Of a stretch of DNA of 64,000 bases, positions 1-11,982 are shown one piece after another. Positions within the stretch are counted from its first letter, which is position 1. Each line of letters starts with the position of its first letter. The position numbers were made by a program, and so were the translations under genes. The notes below the pieces were generated by a model. It worked only from the letters and a program-made list of their open reading frames with translations, ran no database searches and was not told the DNA's origin. The DNA comes from Phylloscopus collybita (taxonomy: Eukaryota > Chordata > Aves > Passeriformes > Phylloscopidae), in assembly GCA_027886175.1 (NCBI GenBank), contig JAJNNQ010000003.1:2998001-3062000 (forward strand). The letters run 5' to 3'.

Positions 1-1431
1 TGGGACCAGCTGCTAAAGAGAGTGCTAATACTGGTAGGGGAGTAAGATTCAAGGAGGCAACCCTGTGTGAATAATAACCTAAGTACCCATTTAACTTTAA
101 GCACTTCTTTATGGGCCTGGAGTTAATGGCTTTACACATTTGGTCAAAGTTAAGCATATGTTTAATGCTTCCCTGAATTAGAAATTAGATCTTTGAACTT
201 CAGTTTTGCTTACACTCTGGATTATTCTGTCGGTGGGTTCATTTGGGGAAGAGAGGGAAAATAGCAGTCATTCAAAATGATATCTTTTTGTAATTAAATG
301 TTGCCTGTACAGTATATTCAGCACATCAGCAATTAACATTTTTCTTCTTAATGTATATTTGACTGTAAAACAGCCATTAAATGGGAGTAACTGTACAATT
401 GTTTCATTAAGATTTCCTCTTTCTCCAATCCAAGAAAAACTGCTCGAAGATAACAGAATAAAATAACACTGACTCCAGTTTCCTATTAAATATCTCAATG
501 TTCATGGTTTAGGCTTAGCTTTTGCTTTGTGTAACCTGGCAACTCATCATAACCAACTCTCATAAATCATCATTTATTAGAACTGATAATTTATTTGCAG
601 AAAAACACTGATTTATCCTAATAAATGATATTTATTTATCATTTGAACACCTTCATATGCACTGTACTTATTGGGAATTGAGGAGATCAATGCCCTTTTC
701 AACATTTAAAGGCCATTCCACTTGCTCACAGTCTTCAGTTTTCAATATACACATATTTCCAAACATCTCCTGCTTTATATCTGCAAGCAGTTCTTAGACC
801 CCAAATCCAGGTTTAGACTCATCAAACAAACCAGAAAGTCATGTGTCGTTAGACAGAAAACTCTTGACCTCTAAGAAATCGTACAGGATCATCAGAAGTC
901 TTCAATAAATAATTTGTAGGGCATTTTCTGCTTTAAAACCTGGGAAATCGGGATTCTGTCCACAAAAATCAGAATTTATCTCCCCAAGAACCTCACCAGT
1001 CAAATCTAAACACTGGCAGGAAATCCAGCTCCAATTATCCTTACCAGACTCTTCCAAGTTTACTTCATCCTCCTGTCCCTATAACCACATTTGTGTTATT
1101 TCATATTGATATTAGACATGTATTGTTATTCTAATAGCTCATTATCGGCCTCACAATGCTAATTATGGCAATTCAGTTTGTAATCCCATCTGTTCACTTT
1201 GCACAGTTGTTTATTTTCTTTCCCGCTTTCAAAATACTCTTGGTTTGTAATTAATCACGCGTTTTTGACTTTTTTAATTAGAGATTTGCAGGTTTACTCC
1301 AAAATTAAGTATCAGGAGGGATAAACAAGAGCTGACACGGCCCTGCAAAGAGAAAATATTTTTGTGGTTTTGGTGATCAAATGATTGAAAAAATAAGTGT
1401 GGCTGTAAATGAGTGAGGGAACAGCTGAGTA

Positions 1432-1462
<31 letters not shown>

Positions 1463-2049
1463 GATCCTTTGCTGTAATAAAATATTCTTGGAGAAGGCTG
1501 AAAAAATATTCCTGTTTCTTATTCTATAAAAATAGAATTTTTATTTTATTCCATAAAATAAAAATATTTTATGCTTGGAGCTAAAGTAGGCTTTGCATCA
1601 GCTGTATGTTGGATTTTTATTGCAGAAAATTTGGTATTGTGCTTGTTCCTACTTGGTCCTTTCCTTTGGAGAGTTGACCTGTTGGGACAGAGGAAATGAA
1701 AATGTGGTGTAGGGAAGATCCTAAAATGCTGCAATGTGCCTATAGCAGCACATATTTATTGTCTTGTCTGTACTGTTTATGTTGTTTGACAAAATCCTGC
1801 ACAGGTGTGACTCTGATTCCTACAGATCAGGGTGGTTTTGTTGATGGGAATCTACTTCTTCATCTTCTGGGACAGCTGAGACTCTGAGGACAGCACAGAA
1901 ATAACAATAATTAGAATTACTTTAATAGACAATTCCCCCACTCCTTTTGGTAAATGTTCAGGGAGGGAAGAACGGGGTGAAGAACTTTCCAGAAAGCTGA
2001 AGGAGCACAAGAGGAAAAAAGGAGGAAAGATGAAAGATCAGATATTGGG
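1..2049. other. Unique sequence, no gene recognised
   Basis: AT-rich non-repetitive DNA. The only simple repeat is a run of 25 A at 1438-1462. Short open frames here have no recognisable domain and I do not call them genes. Confidence 0.5.
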
Positions 2050-2258
2050 AAGGAATTGTTCCTTGGGAGGGTGGGCAGGGGCTGGGATGGAATTCCCAGA
2101 GCAGCTGTGGCTGCCCCTGGATCCCTGGCAGTGCCCAAGGCCAGGATGGACAGGGCTTGGAGCAGCCTGGGACAGTGGGAGGTGTCCCTGCCCATGGCAG
2201 GGGTGGCACTGGGTGATCTTTAATGTCCCTCCCAACCCCAACCATTCTGTGATTTTAC
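2050..2258 (+). mobile_element. CR1 LINE, 5'-truncated 3' end
   Basis: The stretch reads like the last 200 bases of an avian CR1 retrotransposon in the plus direction. Phrases such as GCAGCTGTGGCTGCCCC, AGGGCTTGGAGCAGCCTGG and GTGTCCCTGCCCATGGCAGG appear in the family order, and it ends with TCCCAACCCCAACCATTCTG and a short degenerate tail. Nearly all of the element, including reverse transcriptase and endonuclease, is missing. This is typical 5' truncation. The open frames that cross it are chance. Confidence 0.88.
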
Positions 2259-4002
2259 AAAGAGCTCCCCAAGCCCTGAGGGAACTGAAGGTTTTTCTCA
2301 TTTTGGCAGGAATTTGCCACCACAGCCCCAGACCTCCCTGAAGAGAATTCAGCCCTTGGTTCAGCTTTAAGTGATGTTCACACACAAACACTTTCCTCTG
2401 CCATTTGTCCTGACATAAACTCTTGAATAACTGTAATTTTCATGTGGATGATACTTTCATGATGATGATAATTCATCTTAATAGCTAAAATGTCAGATTT
2501 TCACATACATAAAGAGCCCAGCCAAGAAAAATCATTATTATTTCACTCTATTGGTACTTTTTGCTTCTTCAGGTAGTATGAAAGATGAAGTGTAATTTCT
2601 AGGAATGGAGAGTGAAAAAGAGAAGCTAAAACAGAATAAATTGAAACCTTGGAAAAATGTGATGAGACACCTTCACCTGAGTCACCTTTCCAGCCTTTAG
2701 TCTCCTCTGAGCTAAAAGATTGACACAAAATCTGTTGTTAATTTCTTTAACACTTCCTCCCTTTCCCTGGGTATTTTTAAATCTAAAAAATGTCTGCTTT
2801 GCTGATCTATTTCTTGTGTTTAATTTGGCTATCCAGAAGGCTAAAACAATCAGCTCTCAAATGAAAAAAAAAAAAAGTTTCCATTGATCTCCCAGAGTAA
2901 TTATGTTATTCTGTTTTGGATGTGTTTTAGTAACTTATACTGAAATGAATTGAAGATAACAAAAACATTCATTCTCTAATTGTTTTACACATTTAACTTA
3001 GATATTATTTCTGAAACTCTAAGGTGGGCCAGCAATCTTGTTCTGATACCTTTTGGCTCTTTATCAGGTTTACCCGCTTCTCAATAAGTGTAAATTTATG
3101 CCCTCTCAAGGTTAATCTCATTTTCATTTAAAAAAAAAAAGAAAAGAAATGGGATTTGCGGGATGGTTTGGGATTTTTTTTCCTATCAGTGCTCTTCCAA
3201 TTTGCTACAGTTTCTATACTTTTTATAAACTGATTTTCCTCACACTCTCTGCTCTCTAAGGTGTGCAGCAATTGCTGTGAAGATCAAAAATTCCATCCAA
3301 ATGGTTAATAAAGCCTCAGTCTGGAGTTTTGTTCTGTTGGATTTGAAATGTGTCAGTGTTTGGCTGATTAAATTCAATCTGCCCTCTGTAATAAAGAAGA
3401 AGAGAAGGGTGATTTTATTTTTGCTTCTCTAAATGTAGCAGCCCCTGTGCTTGAGTTTTGTGAGGTTGTTTTTATCTCTGAATCTGCGCTGCTGACCACC
3501 ATGCAAGAAAGTAATTACTTCAGAAAAAAAAAAAAAAATAGATCCTTCTCACTTCTTTATTTTTTTTTAATTAATTAAAAACCCCAAGATATAAACTCTT
3601 CCTTCAGCCAGTGCTATGTTCAGAAAAGTTTCCTCGAGCCTGAGAATTGGATTTAGACCTTAATCTACATTCCTGTGTTTCAACACGGGATCAAAGCAAG
3701 AGCTTTGCTGTTTGCTTGCTACAGACCTTTTATCCGTGGTGCAGTGTGAAACATCAAACAAATCTCATTTGTTTGCAGCTAACACATGCACAGAGAGGCC
3801 AAGCCATTGCAATTACACGCGTGTAATCCAAACTGAATTAATTTGGAGCTTTGTCTGCACAACTGAAGCGCATTCACACCTTCAATATTCAATAATGCCC
3901 AGCCCTGGGTACTGGTGAGTGCTGCCTGTCAGACATTCCTTGCCTTTAGGACAGATATTTTTATTTTAGGGGTGTTTTTCATTACCAAAGCCCCAGCCCA
4001 AG
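2259..4002. other. Unique sequence, no gene recognised
   Basis: No repeat family or coding region seen. Several short A or T homopolymers (for example near 2863, 3130 and 3524) are present. Confidence 0.45.
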
Positions 4003-4502
4003 TGATGCCTGAAGTTTGAGCTTTGATGTATTTCAGGTTCTGTGCTGCCCAGGGGTGCAGCTCTCAGCCTCACACTCAGGGTCACTCAGCTCTGCACAGA
4101 GCAGGGACACAAAACAAATCCTGTTCCTGCTGCACACCAAGGACAACTTTCAGCCCAGCAGCACAAACAAGGGTGGCTGGAGGGAGGGACAAGAAGGATG
4201 GGACCTCACAGCCTGGAGCTGGAATTGGACAATTCAACCCCAAAATGCAAACGGACCAAAACTGATCCAAGTGTGAGACCTCCTGACCATTTGTCCATTT
4301 TGTGACCATTTTGTGTCCATTTTGTGTCCATTTTGTGACCATTTTGGGTCCATTTTGTGTCCATTTTGGGCCCACCTTGGGTGCAGCCCTGGCCAGGTTC
4401 TTGTCCTGCCCAAGGTGCACCCTAAAGTCCTTTCAACAAATCTCTACTTTATTCTCCAGCTCTGCCCAGTCTCTGTTCCAGCTCAGCCTCCCCAAGGCAT
4501 CA
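4003..4502 (+). mobile_element. Solo LTR, minisatellite-bearing family, copy 1
   Basis: A complete LTR-like element. It starts TGATGCCT and ends AGGCATCA, an 8-bp perfect terminal inverted repeat with the retroviral TG...CA ends. It is flanked by an exact 4-bp duplication, CAAG, at 3999-4002 and 4503-4506. Three other copies lie in this window (17412, 25578 and, inverted, 29668). Inside, at about 4288-4372, are seven units of the 11-bp repeat CCATTTTGNGN. The position where other copies have the polyadenylation signal AATAAA reads AACAAA here, so the signal is lost. No internal retroviral genes lie next to it, so it is a solo LTR. The 4-bp duplication hints at a class I (ERV1-like) element, but the other copies do not confirm this. 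Confidence 0.85.
4288..4372 (+). repeat. 11-bp minisatellite inside LTR copy 1 (7 units)
   Basis: Tandem units of CCATTTTG followed by TGA, TGT, GGT or GGC, seven in a row, ending at the conserved CCACCTTGGGTGCAGCCC. The same array has 5, 16 and 12 units in the other three copies. Confidence 0.92.
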
Positions 4503-7231
4503 CAAGTGGCTGCAGGGAGGGCTGGAGGCAGCACAGTTTATTTATTTCCCTACAAACAGCTTCCCCAAGCCTGGCCTGTTGTTTGAGATCTGCCCCTCCA
4601 AGTGTCTGTGTGGCTAATCAGGATTTCTGTGAGTTAACACAGAAAGCTTAGAGTTGAGAAATTCTGACTGTCGTCACCAGGGGATTATGGAGAGATTTAT
4701 TCAGGTAACTCGAAACAAATATTACTCTCTGAGGTTTAAAACAAGCCATGCATTTAAATTTTCCAGCTTGTCCTGCATAACTGAACACCTTCCCTGCCCA
4801 TGTGCTGCCATGAGCAAATGGCTTGGTTAGAGTGTAGATTTAGTTTTTTATATATTTTTTTAAAATATGCCTGGAAAAGGCGTTAGTGAGACATGAAAAA
4901 AACCCCGAAATTTTAGCAAATTATCTAAAAGGGCGGGAAATCACTATTGGAAATATTCCCCACATCAGCCTTGGTTGTGGGCTCTGCTGAGTGATGGACT
5001 GGCAATGGGAAGAGCGAGGGGGAAAGTGATTAACTGATTATAAATCTGATATAATTATACATATATAAAATATGATTTAATATTATATATATAAATATAT
5101 ATATATATATATAAATTATAAATCTGATACTGATAAACTGGGGTTTCCACAAGGAGCAGTGAGTGGGAGCAGCCCCAGTGTGTGGCATTGCAGTGACTGG
5201 TGAGCAGCAGAACTACCTGGACACACATTCACCCCAAAATGGGGATTTCTGGCTTCCCAGAAAATGGGGAGTGGAGGGAAAAAAAAAAAAATAAATCATA
5301 AGAACCTTTCTGTCCCTATTCTGTGTGCTGACCTTCAATTCTGAGCCCTCAGAGTCAGGGGTCAGTGAACACTGAATTCCCTGTGAGAGGAGATCAGCTC
5401 CTGGCACAACCTCTAACCAAGGTACCCAGCTCAGAAATCATGGCTCATTGAATTTTAAAAAGAGGGTCTTGTTTAATTATTTATGCTGTATAAATAATGA
5501 GATTCCACCAGTCTAAGAAGTCCCTGAAACATTATGATATGAAATCTTTGCAAAGAGGCAGGAGGTGAAGGGAGAGGCTCTGGTGTGTTAGGAAGAGTGA
5601 GGATTAGCAAAATGTGAATTAGTAAAGCTCTGCTGCATTCCATCCAGAATTTAGGGGGAACTGTTTACTATTAGTATTACTTGCTTTCAGCTTATTAAAA
5701 TTAACTCTGTGAGCTGGTAAATATTAGAAATTGTGCTTGATGAAAGAAATGCTAATTTATTTTTTTTTTACTAAGAATGTTATTTGACGTTATTTAGCAA
5801 ATTCCATTTGCTATTATCTCTTAATAAGCAGGAGGAAATAATCAATACCTTGTTCAAACCTTGATGAATTTCAAGCAGATGGATTTCTTTGCTTTTATAA
5901 TTTTTTGTAATATATATATAAATATATATATATATAAATAAAATGTGTAAAAACATACTTGTGTTCAGATTTATTTGAAATTAAACTCATGCAAGATGAA
6001 GGGTGTGGGAGAGAAGAAATGCTCTTGATCCTGGGGTCCTGGGTTGGGAAGTCAGCCCTTGGTTGGCTGTGTTGGCTGCACTAAAATAAACCAGAGAGAG
6101 CTCTCCTAAACTGAAGTGGGGTCTATTGAACTGGAAATTGGGCAGGAGTCTGACAGCTGGGAGAAAAGATGTGTCTGCTCCCAGAGATAGTCCTGCTGGA
6201 GGTGTGGGCTTGGAGAGGGTTTTTTTTTTTAGGAGAAGCACTGCCAAAGTCACCCCCAATTCCCAAGGAGCTCTAAACCCCCGTGGGATGTGATACCCTG
6301 AGGGGGGAAATGTGGGGAAAACAGGAATGGGCTGCTTTGCCTCCCAGAAAACACAAACCTGGCACCAGAGACAAGGCAGCCACTGCAATTTCTAAACCCA
6401 AACCCCTTCAGGGGAGTCACCCAGCCAACATTTGCTCCAGTTTCCACAGCTCCTGCCCCACTCTTCGTTACCCTGACCCTTCAGTAATTCCATTTAATTA
6501 CAGGGTAATCACCCCTGGAGTTTATGTTCCTGCTTTCCTTCTGAAGGGATCTATCCATCAGCAGCACGGAGATCTCAGACACTCCACACGTCAGCTCTCA
6601 CCTCTTCCTCATCTTGACATGGTTTATAGCAAATGGCACTGCAGCACTGCTGCTGGCACTGTTCAATTAAAATTTTAGACACCTCTCCTAATTGCGTGTT
6701 TCAGCACTTCATATTCCTATGGACAGGTTTGTTCTCACCTTCCCCAGCGGCTGGAAAGGCAGGAAATCCTCTGTCCTTTCCTCCAAAGGTGTGGGAGATT
6801 GTGCTGAATTTATTTGTTGAGCTGCGCTCAAAACTTGGAGGGCAAACCTTCCTCGGGAGCCTGAGGGATGGGGGAATTCACCCCCTGCTGGAAAATCGCA
6901 GGAATTTCTTGAAATTCCACCACAGAATTCTGTTTTGGGCGAGTTAAAATGGAAAAGGGCACATTTCTAAGAGTGTTTTGATATATCCTTGGCCTCTCTG
7001 CTGAAGTAATTGAAGATCACCTCAGTTTTGAAGCTCTTTTCCTTCTTCTCCCAAATGGATGGTTAATAAATGGTTAAATAAGTAAAACAGATGCATCCAA
7101 AATCTGGTTGAATTATCTTGCTGAACAGAGGTCGCTGGCCTTTTACAATATATAAATACAAAGAATTTTTTTTCTTTTTTTGCTAAAAGTGTGTTTGGTT
7201 TTTTGTGTCTATGTTTGGTCTTGAAGTTGGA
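4503..7231. other. Unique sequence with two AT-dinucleotide tracts
   Basis: No gene recognised. An (AT)n-rich tract lies at 5052-5114, bracketed by a 15-bp direct repeat (5037-5051 and 5115-5129). A second (AT)n tract lies at about 5909-5938. Confidence 0.5.
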
Positions 7232-7374
7232 TATTTTATTTTATTTTATTTTATTTTATTTTATTTTATTTTATGTTATTTTATTTTATTTTATTTTATT
7301 TTATTTTATTTTATTTTATTTTATTTTATTTTATTTTATGTTATTTTATTTTATTTTATTTTATTTTATTTTAT
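7232..7374 (+). repeat. (TTTTA)n pentanucleotide microsatellite
   Basis: About 28 pentamer units with two variant units reading ATGTT. The long open frames across it (repeated FYFIL residues) are an artefact of the repeat. Confidence 0.97.
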
Positions 7375-7889
7375 TTTTTTATTTCTTTAAGTAAAAGCTC
7401 AGGTTTCCACAGACTCTCCTTTTTTTTTTTTTTTTTTTTTTGGAATGCACCAGAACAAAAAAAAAACATTTCAGAGTCCTGGAGGAGGAAATCTTTTACT
7501 TCTGAACTTTCATGGAATGGCTGCCTTTAAATTACAGTGACTGTGAATCAGCTGGAAAACCACACAAACACTTTAATGACACAAAGTCCATTTCTGGATG
7601 TCCTTGAAGGGTCTTTTAACTTTGAAACCTTTTTTTCTAGGCTGGTCAGGCACACTCAGGTACTATTTTGGGGAGAAGGATGCTAATGCTGATTTTTCCC
7701 TTTGAATTTTTTGCTGGATAAATGCAATCAGCAAAAGTCTGGCTTAGAACTGAAACAGGTTGTGCTTCCTTGAATATGAAATACAAACCCAGCTGTACGT
7801 AAGCAATGTCATCCCATTATGATTATAAATGTATATTTTTTCCACAGCCACCAGGGAGAAGTTTTTCAAGCAAATGGGAAAATTCTATT
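7375..7889. other. Unique sequence with a poly-T run
   Basis: No gene recognised. A run of about 21 T lies near 7421-7441. Confidence 0.45.
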
Positions 7890-8152
7890 TGTTGGGGTTT
7901 TGTTTTGTTGGTTTTTTGTTTTTTTTTTTTTTTTCTAGTTTTTTGTATTTTGGTTGATTTTGATTGTTTGTTTGTTTTGGTTTTGGGGTTTTTTGGGTTT
8001 TTGTGTTTTGTTTTAATTTTTATTTTCCTTTGTTTTTGTTTTGGTTTTTTGGGGTTATTTTTGTTGGGTTTTTTTGGTTTTGTTTTGGTTTTTTGTGTTT
8101 GTTTTTGTTTTTGTTTTGTTTGGTTGTGGTTTTTTTGGTTGTTTTTTTTTTT
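7890..8152 (+). repeat. T/G-only low-complexity tract
   Basis: About 260 bases made almost wholly of T and G, as T-runs broken by one to four G. It has no fixed period. It is one of eight tracts of about 190 bases or more of this kind in the window, three as T/G and five as A/C on the plus strand. Open frames in both strands here are composition artefacts. Confidence 0.93.
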
Positions 8153-8679
8153 CTCTATAAGCCATAATTCCATTCAATCCTTAAGACAGCAGGTGTGGGC
8201 AGGATGCTTCACTGGGGAACAGGCTTTGAATCTTGGCTCTCAGTTTAGGACAACTTCATCTGTAAGCAGAAGCATGAATTCCCTCTCTGAAGCTGAGCTG
8301 TCCTGCTCAGCAGTTTGGTTTTTCCCCACACTTTCACCAGGGACAGAGGCTTTGCAGTGCCTTCCCAGCCCTTGCAGAAGCACTTTACAACATCAGGCTG
8401 TTCTCCTGTGCGGAGTGAAAATGCATTTTCATGGCACAATTTATTTATTTTATGGGAGGGGGAAAAAAAACCCAACCAAACCCAAACCTCACCTGCTCAG
8501 CACCTTTGTGAGAAACCTGAATTAATGCTGCAGGGGTGAGTTTAGATAATGGGCAGCTCCAAGGCACCCTGAGAGGTCTGGAGGCTGCGACACAAATCCA
8601 GAGGAGCAGCAAAGCTGGTGCCAAAGGGATCAAATCCCTCATTCACCTGATGGATGCACAAAAAATTTCACAAAAACAC
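8153..8679. other. Unique sequence, no gene recognised
   Basis: No repeat family or coding region recognised in this stretch. Confidence 0.4.
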
Positions 8680-9407
8680 TGTCTTGGTTTGGGAAGTCAG
8701 GTATCTGTCAGGGAAAGCTGAGGTTTCCCTTGTAATGGAGAATGTAATCCCCTCAGCCCTGCCAAATTATAATTTTGCTTTCAGGCAAAGATTTGGAAAT
8801 AGGAATAACAGTTCTTTACTAGGAATACTAACAATACAAATGTAGTAGAAAACAAAACCACCCAACCAAACCAGCAAAGAAACAAATAAGAATTTTGGAG
8901 AACCCTGACAGAGTCAGAGCTACAACCTGACATTCTGTTGGTCAGGGTGTTGGGAGCAGTCCAAAAGTGAGTCCTCCTGGAGTGGCAGATTTGGTTCTGG
9001 TGGAGTAGAGATGATCCTGTAGAACAAGGGTCCAGTGATGGTGAGAAGGGTCCAGTCTTCCTCCAGGAATCGGGTGAAGCTGGATACTTTCTGTGTTCCT
9101 GTGTCTCAGTTTTATCCAGGTAGGAATGGTTGGCTCCCCCCACTGGGTGGAGCATCTCACAATAGGATGATGGAATGTGGATGTTCTGCTTTGGGGATGT
9201 ACTGCTTTGGGGAGGAGAACAGCTTGGGGAGTCTTAATGGCCCATTGTGAAAAGAGATAAACGCTGCCCCACCTGGTTTTAACAGCTGGCCCATTATCAA
9301 AGGGCATCCCCTCCTCCCAGAGTTACAAGAGATAAAGAAGAACATTTCCCCAACTGCTTTCAACAAATGAAATAGAATACACACTTTTGGTTCCATAACC
9401 CAAGACA
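8680..9407 (-). mobile_element. Solo LTR with 5-bp target duplication (ERVL-like)
   Basis: A 728-bp element with terminal inverted repeat TGTCTTGG...CCAAGACA. It is flanked by an exact 5-bp duplication, AACAC, at 8675-8679 and 9408-9412. A 5-bp duplication is usual for ERVL-type elements. The left part (about 8680-8825) resembles a common passerine LTR that I recall only from memory. Orientation is set to minus because the complement of 8815-8820 (AGTAAA) sits where I expect the AATAAA signal. No internal genes flank it. Class and orientation are inferences; the ends and the duplication are directly visible. Confidence 0.82.
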
Positions 9408-9466
9408 AACACTGAGAAAGCCCCTGGCACTGCTGCCATGTCCTGACCAGCACCTCAAACCCAACC

Positions 9467-9534
9467 ATGGAAAAATTAGGGCTGGAAAAAACCTTTTAGG
9501 TCGAGTCCAACCATCAACCACCACGTTCACCACT
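9467..9534 (-). mobile_element. CR1 LINE fragment, 3' part (split by LTR)
   Basis: Minus-strand CR1 3' end, with the phrase AGTCCAACCATCAACCACCA. The same element resumes at 9917 after an LTR insertion: the interrupted text ACCACT...AAACC becomes continuous when 9535-9916 is removed. Confidence 0.82.
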
Positions 9535-9910
9535 TGTGGGAACTGAAACTTTCACAGCGTTGCAATGAGCTTACACAGATGGAAGTTTGAAACAGGGTGG
9601 AATTTTAGGCCTTGAAATATTTGGGCCATAGAAATCCTCTGAGCTGCAAAAAATATGAAACAAGCAACAATTTCATGCTGTGAGGTGTATGTGTAGTGTT
9701 TATTGATTGGCTTAAGGAGATGCTTGTAAGCTTTTAGCTATTGGCTAAAAAGCTTTTAGAAGGCCTTGTGACAAAGAGAGCTTTGGCTTCTGTTGTTATG
9801 GAGGGAGTTTTACCAACTTTTATGTCTCTGCCTTCACTGAGACTGACAATGAAATAAAAAGCTCATGGAACACCTCTCAGTCTCCCTGTTATTGTTAATT
9901 AGATCCAACA
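9535..9910 (+). mobile_element. Solo LTR (class II-like) inserted into CR1
   Basis: A 376-bp element beginning TGTGGGAACTG and ending ATCCAACA. It is flanked by an exact 6-bp target duplication, ACCACT, at 9529-9534 and 9911-9916. A canonical AATAAA lies at 9853-9858, 52 bases before the 3' end, which sets plus orientation. Six-base duplications are typical of alpha/beta-type (class II, ERVK-like) avian retroviruses. It disrupts an older CR1 and so is younger than that CR1. There are no internal genes. Confidence 0.88.
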
Positions 9911-9916
9911 ACCACT

Positions 9917-10082
9917 AAACCAAGTCCTCAATCCACACATTTTCCAACATCTCCAAGGCTGGGACTCCAGAGCTTCCCTGGACACCCTGTTCCAATGCTT
10001 TGAAACCCTTTCCATGAAGGAATTTTTCCCAATATTTTATCTGAACCTCCCCTGGCACAACTTGAGGCCATTTCCTCGTTGT
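9917..10082 (-). mobile_element. CR1 LINE fragment, continuation after LTR
   Basis: Continues the CR1 piece at 9467. It has the minus-strand CR1 phrases CCCTGTTCCAATGCTT, CCATGAAGGAATTTTTCCCA and ACTTGAGGCCATTTCCTCGT in the expected order. It is 5'-truncated near 10082. Confidence 0.85.
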
Positions 10083-11870
10083 TCAAAAAGCACACGACAA
10101 GGATTGAAATCCTGGTGGGATCTTTGATTGGGTGAAACAGAAACAAGCACCTCTTGGAAGAATCAGTGAATATTCAAAAAAATCACAGCAAAATACCCAT
10201 ATGCAAAAATACTGCAAAGGGATGTCAATGTATGTGTGAACCAACATCTTTCTAAAAGGTAACATTTTATGTGAATAACTAATTGTATTTCTGAAGGTTT
10301 GAAGTATTGGTTTGAAGTATTTCTGGTACTAAAGGAGGAGGTAAGGACATGCAATAAGTCACAGCACACCTGTGTAGAATACAGCTGGACATTTATTTTC
10401 ATGATTTCTCATATTTCATATTTTCTTTTAGTCATTCTCTATGTTTTTCCAGCTGCCATCCTCTCCTAATTGTACTGACAACTTTTCCTTGCACTAGGTA
10501 AATTTTATTTCTTTTCAAAGTATCATCTATTTCAACATTACCAAGTCCATATCTCCTTTTTTTCTTTTTTTTATGCTCCATTAACCTGAATTATTTCTCA
10601 TCTGCTACAAATTGTGCTCTATTTTCAGAGCTTTTGTTGTCTCTGAGTCATTCATGCCAAGATAAGGTTTGAGATACTTCTGGGGATTTTTTTCTTTTAC
10701 TGGTTGCTTTTTTTTTACTGTGGTCAAAAGAAACCTTCCTGTGTGGTGGAAAGGATCTGACTCATGTTCCTGCTCCCTAATAGATAATAATAATAATATT
10801 GCCTGTGGCCAGGATTTTCAAGACAGGTAAATTACACCCCCGGCTCCCATCAGCTTTCCTTGGATCTTTCCTGACCTTTGGAGAAACTTGAGCATGAATT
10901 AATTTTTATTTTCTTGCTTTGAGAGTATTGCTCTTACAATAACCATCGCAGCCACCAAGCAGGGAGAAGTGGAAAGCAAATGTTTATTTAAGGAAAGGTG
11001 AGTGAGCAAGAGAGCAACAGGGCAGAGAATGTTTCCTCTGAGAGAGAGCTGAGCAATGGAAAAGATTAAAAACAGCAGCAGAACTTCTCGGAGCAGTAGG
11101 AATTATTACAGGATGAGGTCCAGAAAAAGAGAAGAAGTGTTCACTTTAATATAAATTTGGCAGGAAAATCTAACAAAAATTTCTCTTCAGAACTCTACAA
11201 GAAGCTTGAAATATTTCAGGAGGAGGGGAGTTTAAAGGTTTGCAGTCTCAACAGCAGCATTTGTTGGTTGTTAATTTGTTGGGGGGTCTTAAAGACATTA
11301 CATTCCTTGAATTCTCTAAGATAACACCAAGGCATTTTCAGGAAGGATCGGGTTTAGATCTGCAGTGTTGAGCCAAAAATGTTGGCTGTGCTATTTAGAG
11401 GTCAGACTGGATGGTCTGAAAGAACCCTGGAAAACAAAATTAAAATAAATCAAAATAATAATTTTATCCAACTGTTATAATAATACGTGGATATTTTTAA
11501 AAACAATTTTGTTTTTAAAAAATAATAATACATTGATACCTGTTTTGGCCAGAAAAAAACTCGAGACAACTCTACCAAGCAGGTTAAGGAAATTGAAACA
11601 AAAGTCAGAAACCTTCTGCACTGTCTTCATGTTTATCATTTTCCTCAAGGCAAGGGAGAGGAAGAAATAAATAAGGTGACAGCTCGGGGGGGAGAAAGTG
11701 TCTGTGGAAAAGATGTCATTGTCATTGGGACGAGAAATGAGGAGGGCTGACGTGCAGGAGGAGAATTAGCAGAACAGCTCTTGACATTTGTTAGGGGGGA
11801 AAGAGCTCCCAGCAGCTGCAGACAATGCAACACCTCAGCACACCAGGGGAACCCTGGCAAAAAAAAGGAA
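10083..11870. other. Unique sequence, no gene recognised
   Basis: AT-rich. Weak similarity to a CR1-like tail around 11398-11425 (GACTGGATGGTCTGAAAG) is too short to call. Confidence 0.4.
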
Positions 11871-11907
11871 GTGAGGATAAAAAAAGAAAAAAAAAAGAAA
11901 AAAAAAG

Positions 11908-11939
<32 letters not shown>

Positions 11940-11982
11940 AAAAAAAAGAAAAAAAAAAGAAAAAAAAAAAGAAAAAAAAAGT
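11871..11982 (+). repeat. (GA6-10)n purine-only microsatellite
   Basis: Runs of five to ten A separated by single G, about 110 bases long and almost pure purine. The lysine-rich frame across it is spurious. Confidence 0.95.

Noticed and set aside
7191..7530. Long frames rich in F, Y, I and L
   Set aside because: They are translations of the (TTTTA)n microsatellite and adjacent T-runs.
11398..11425. CR1-like phrase GACTGGATGGTCTGAAAG
   Set aside because: Too short to separate from chance.
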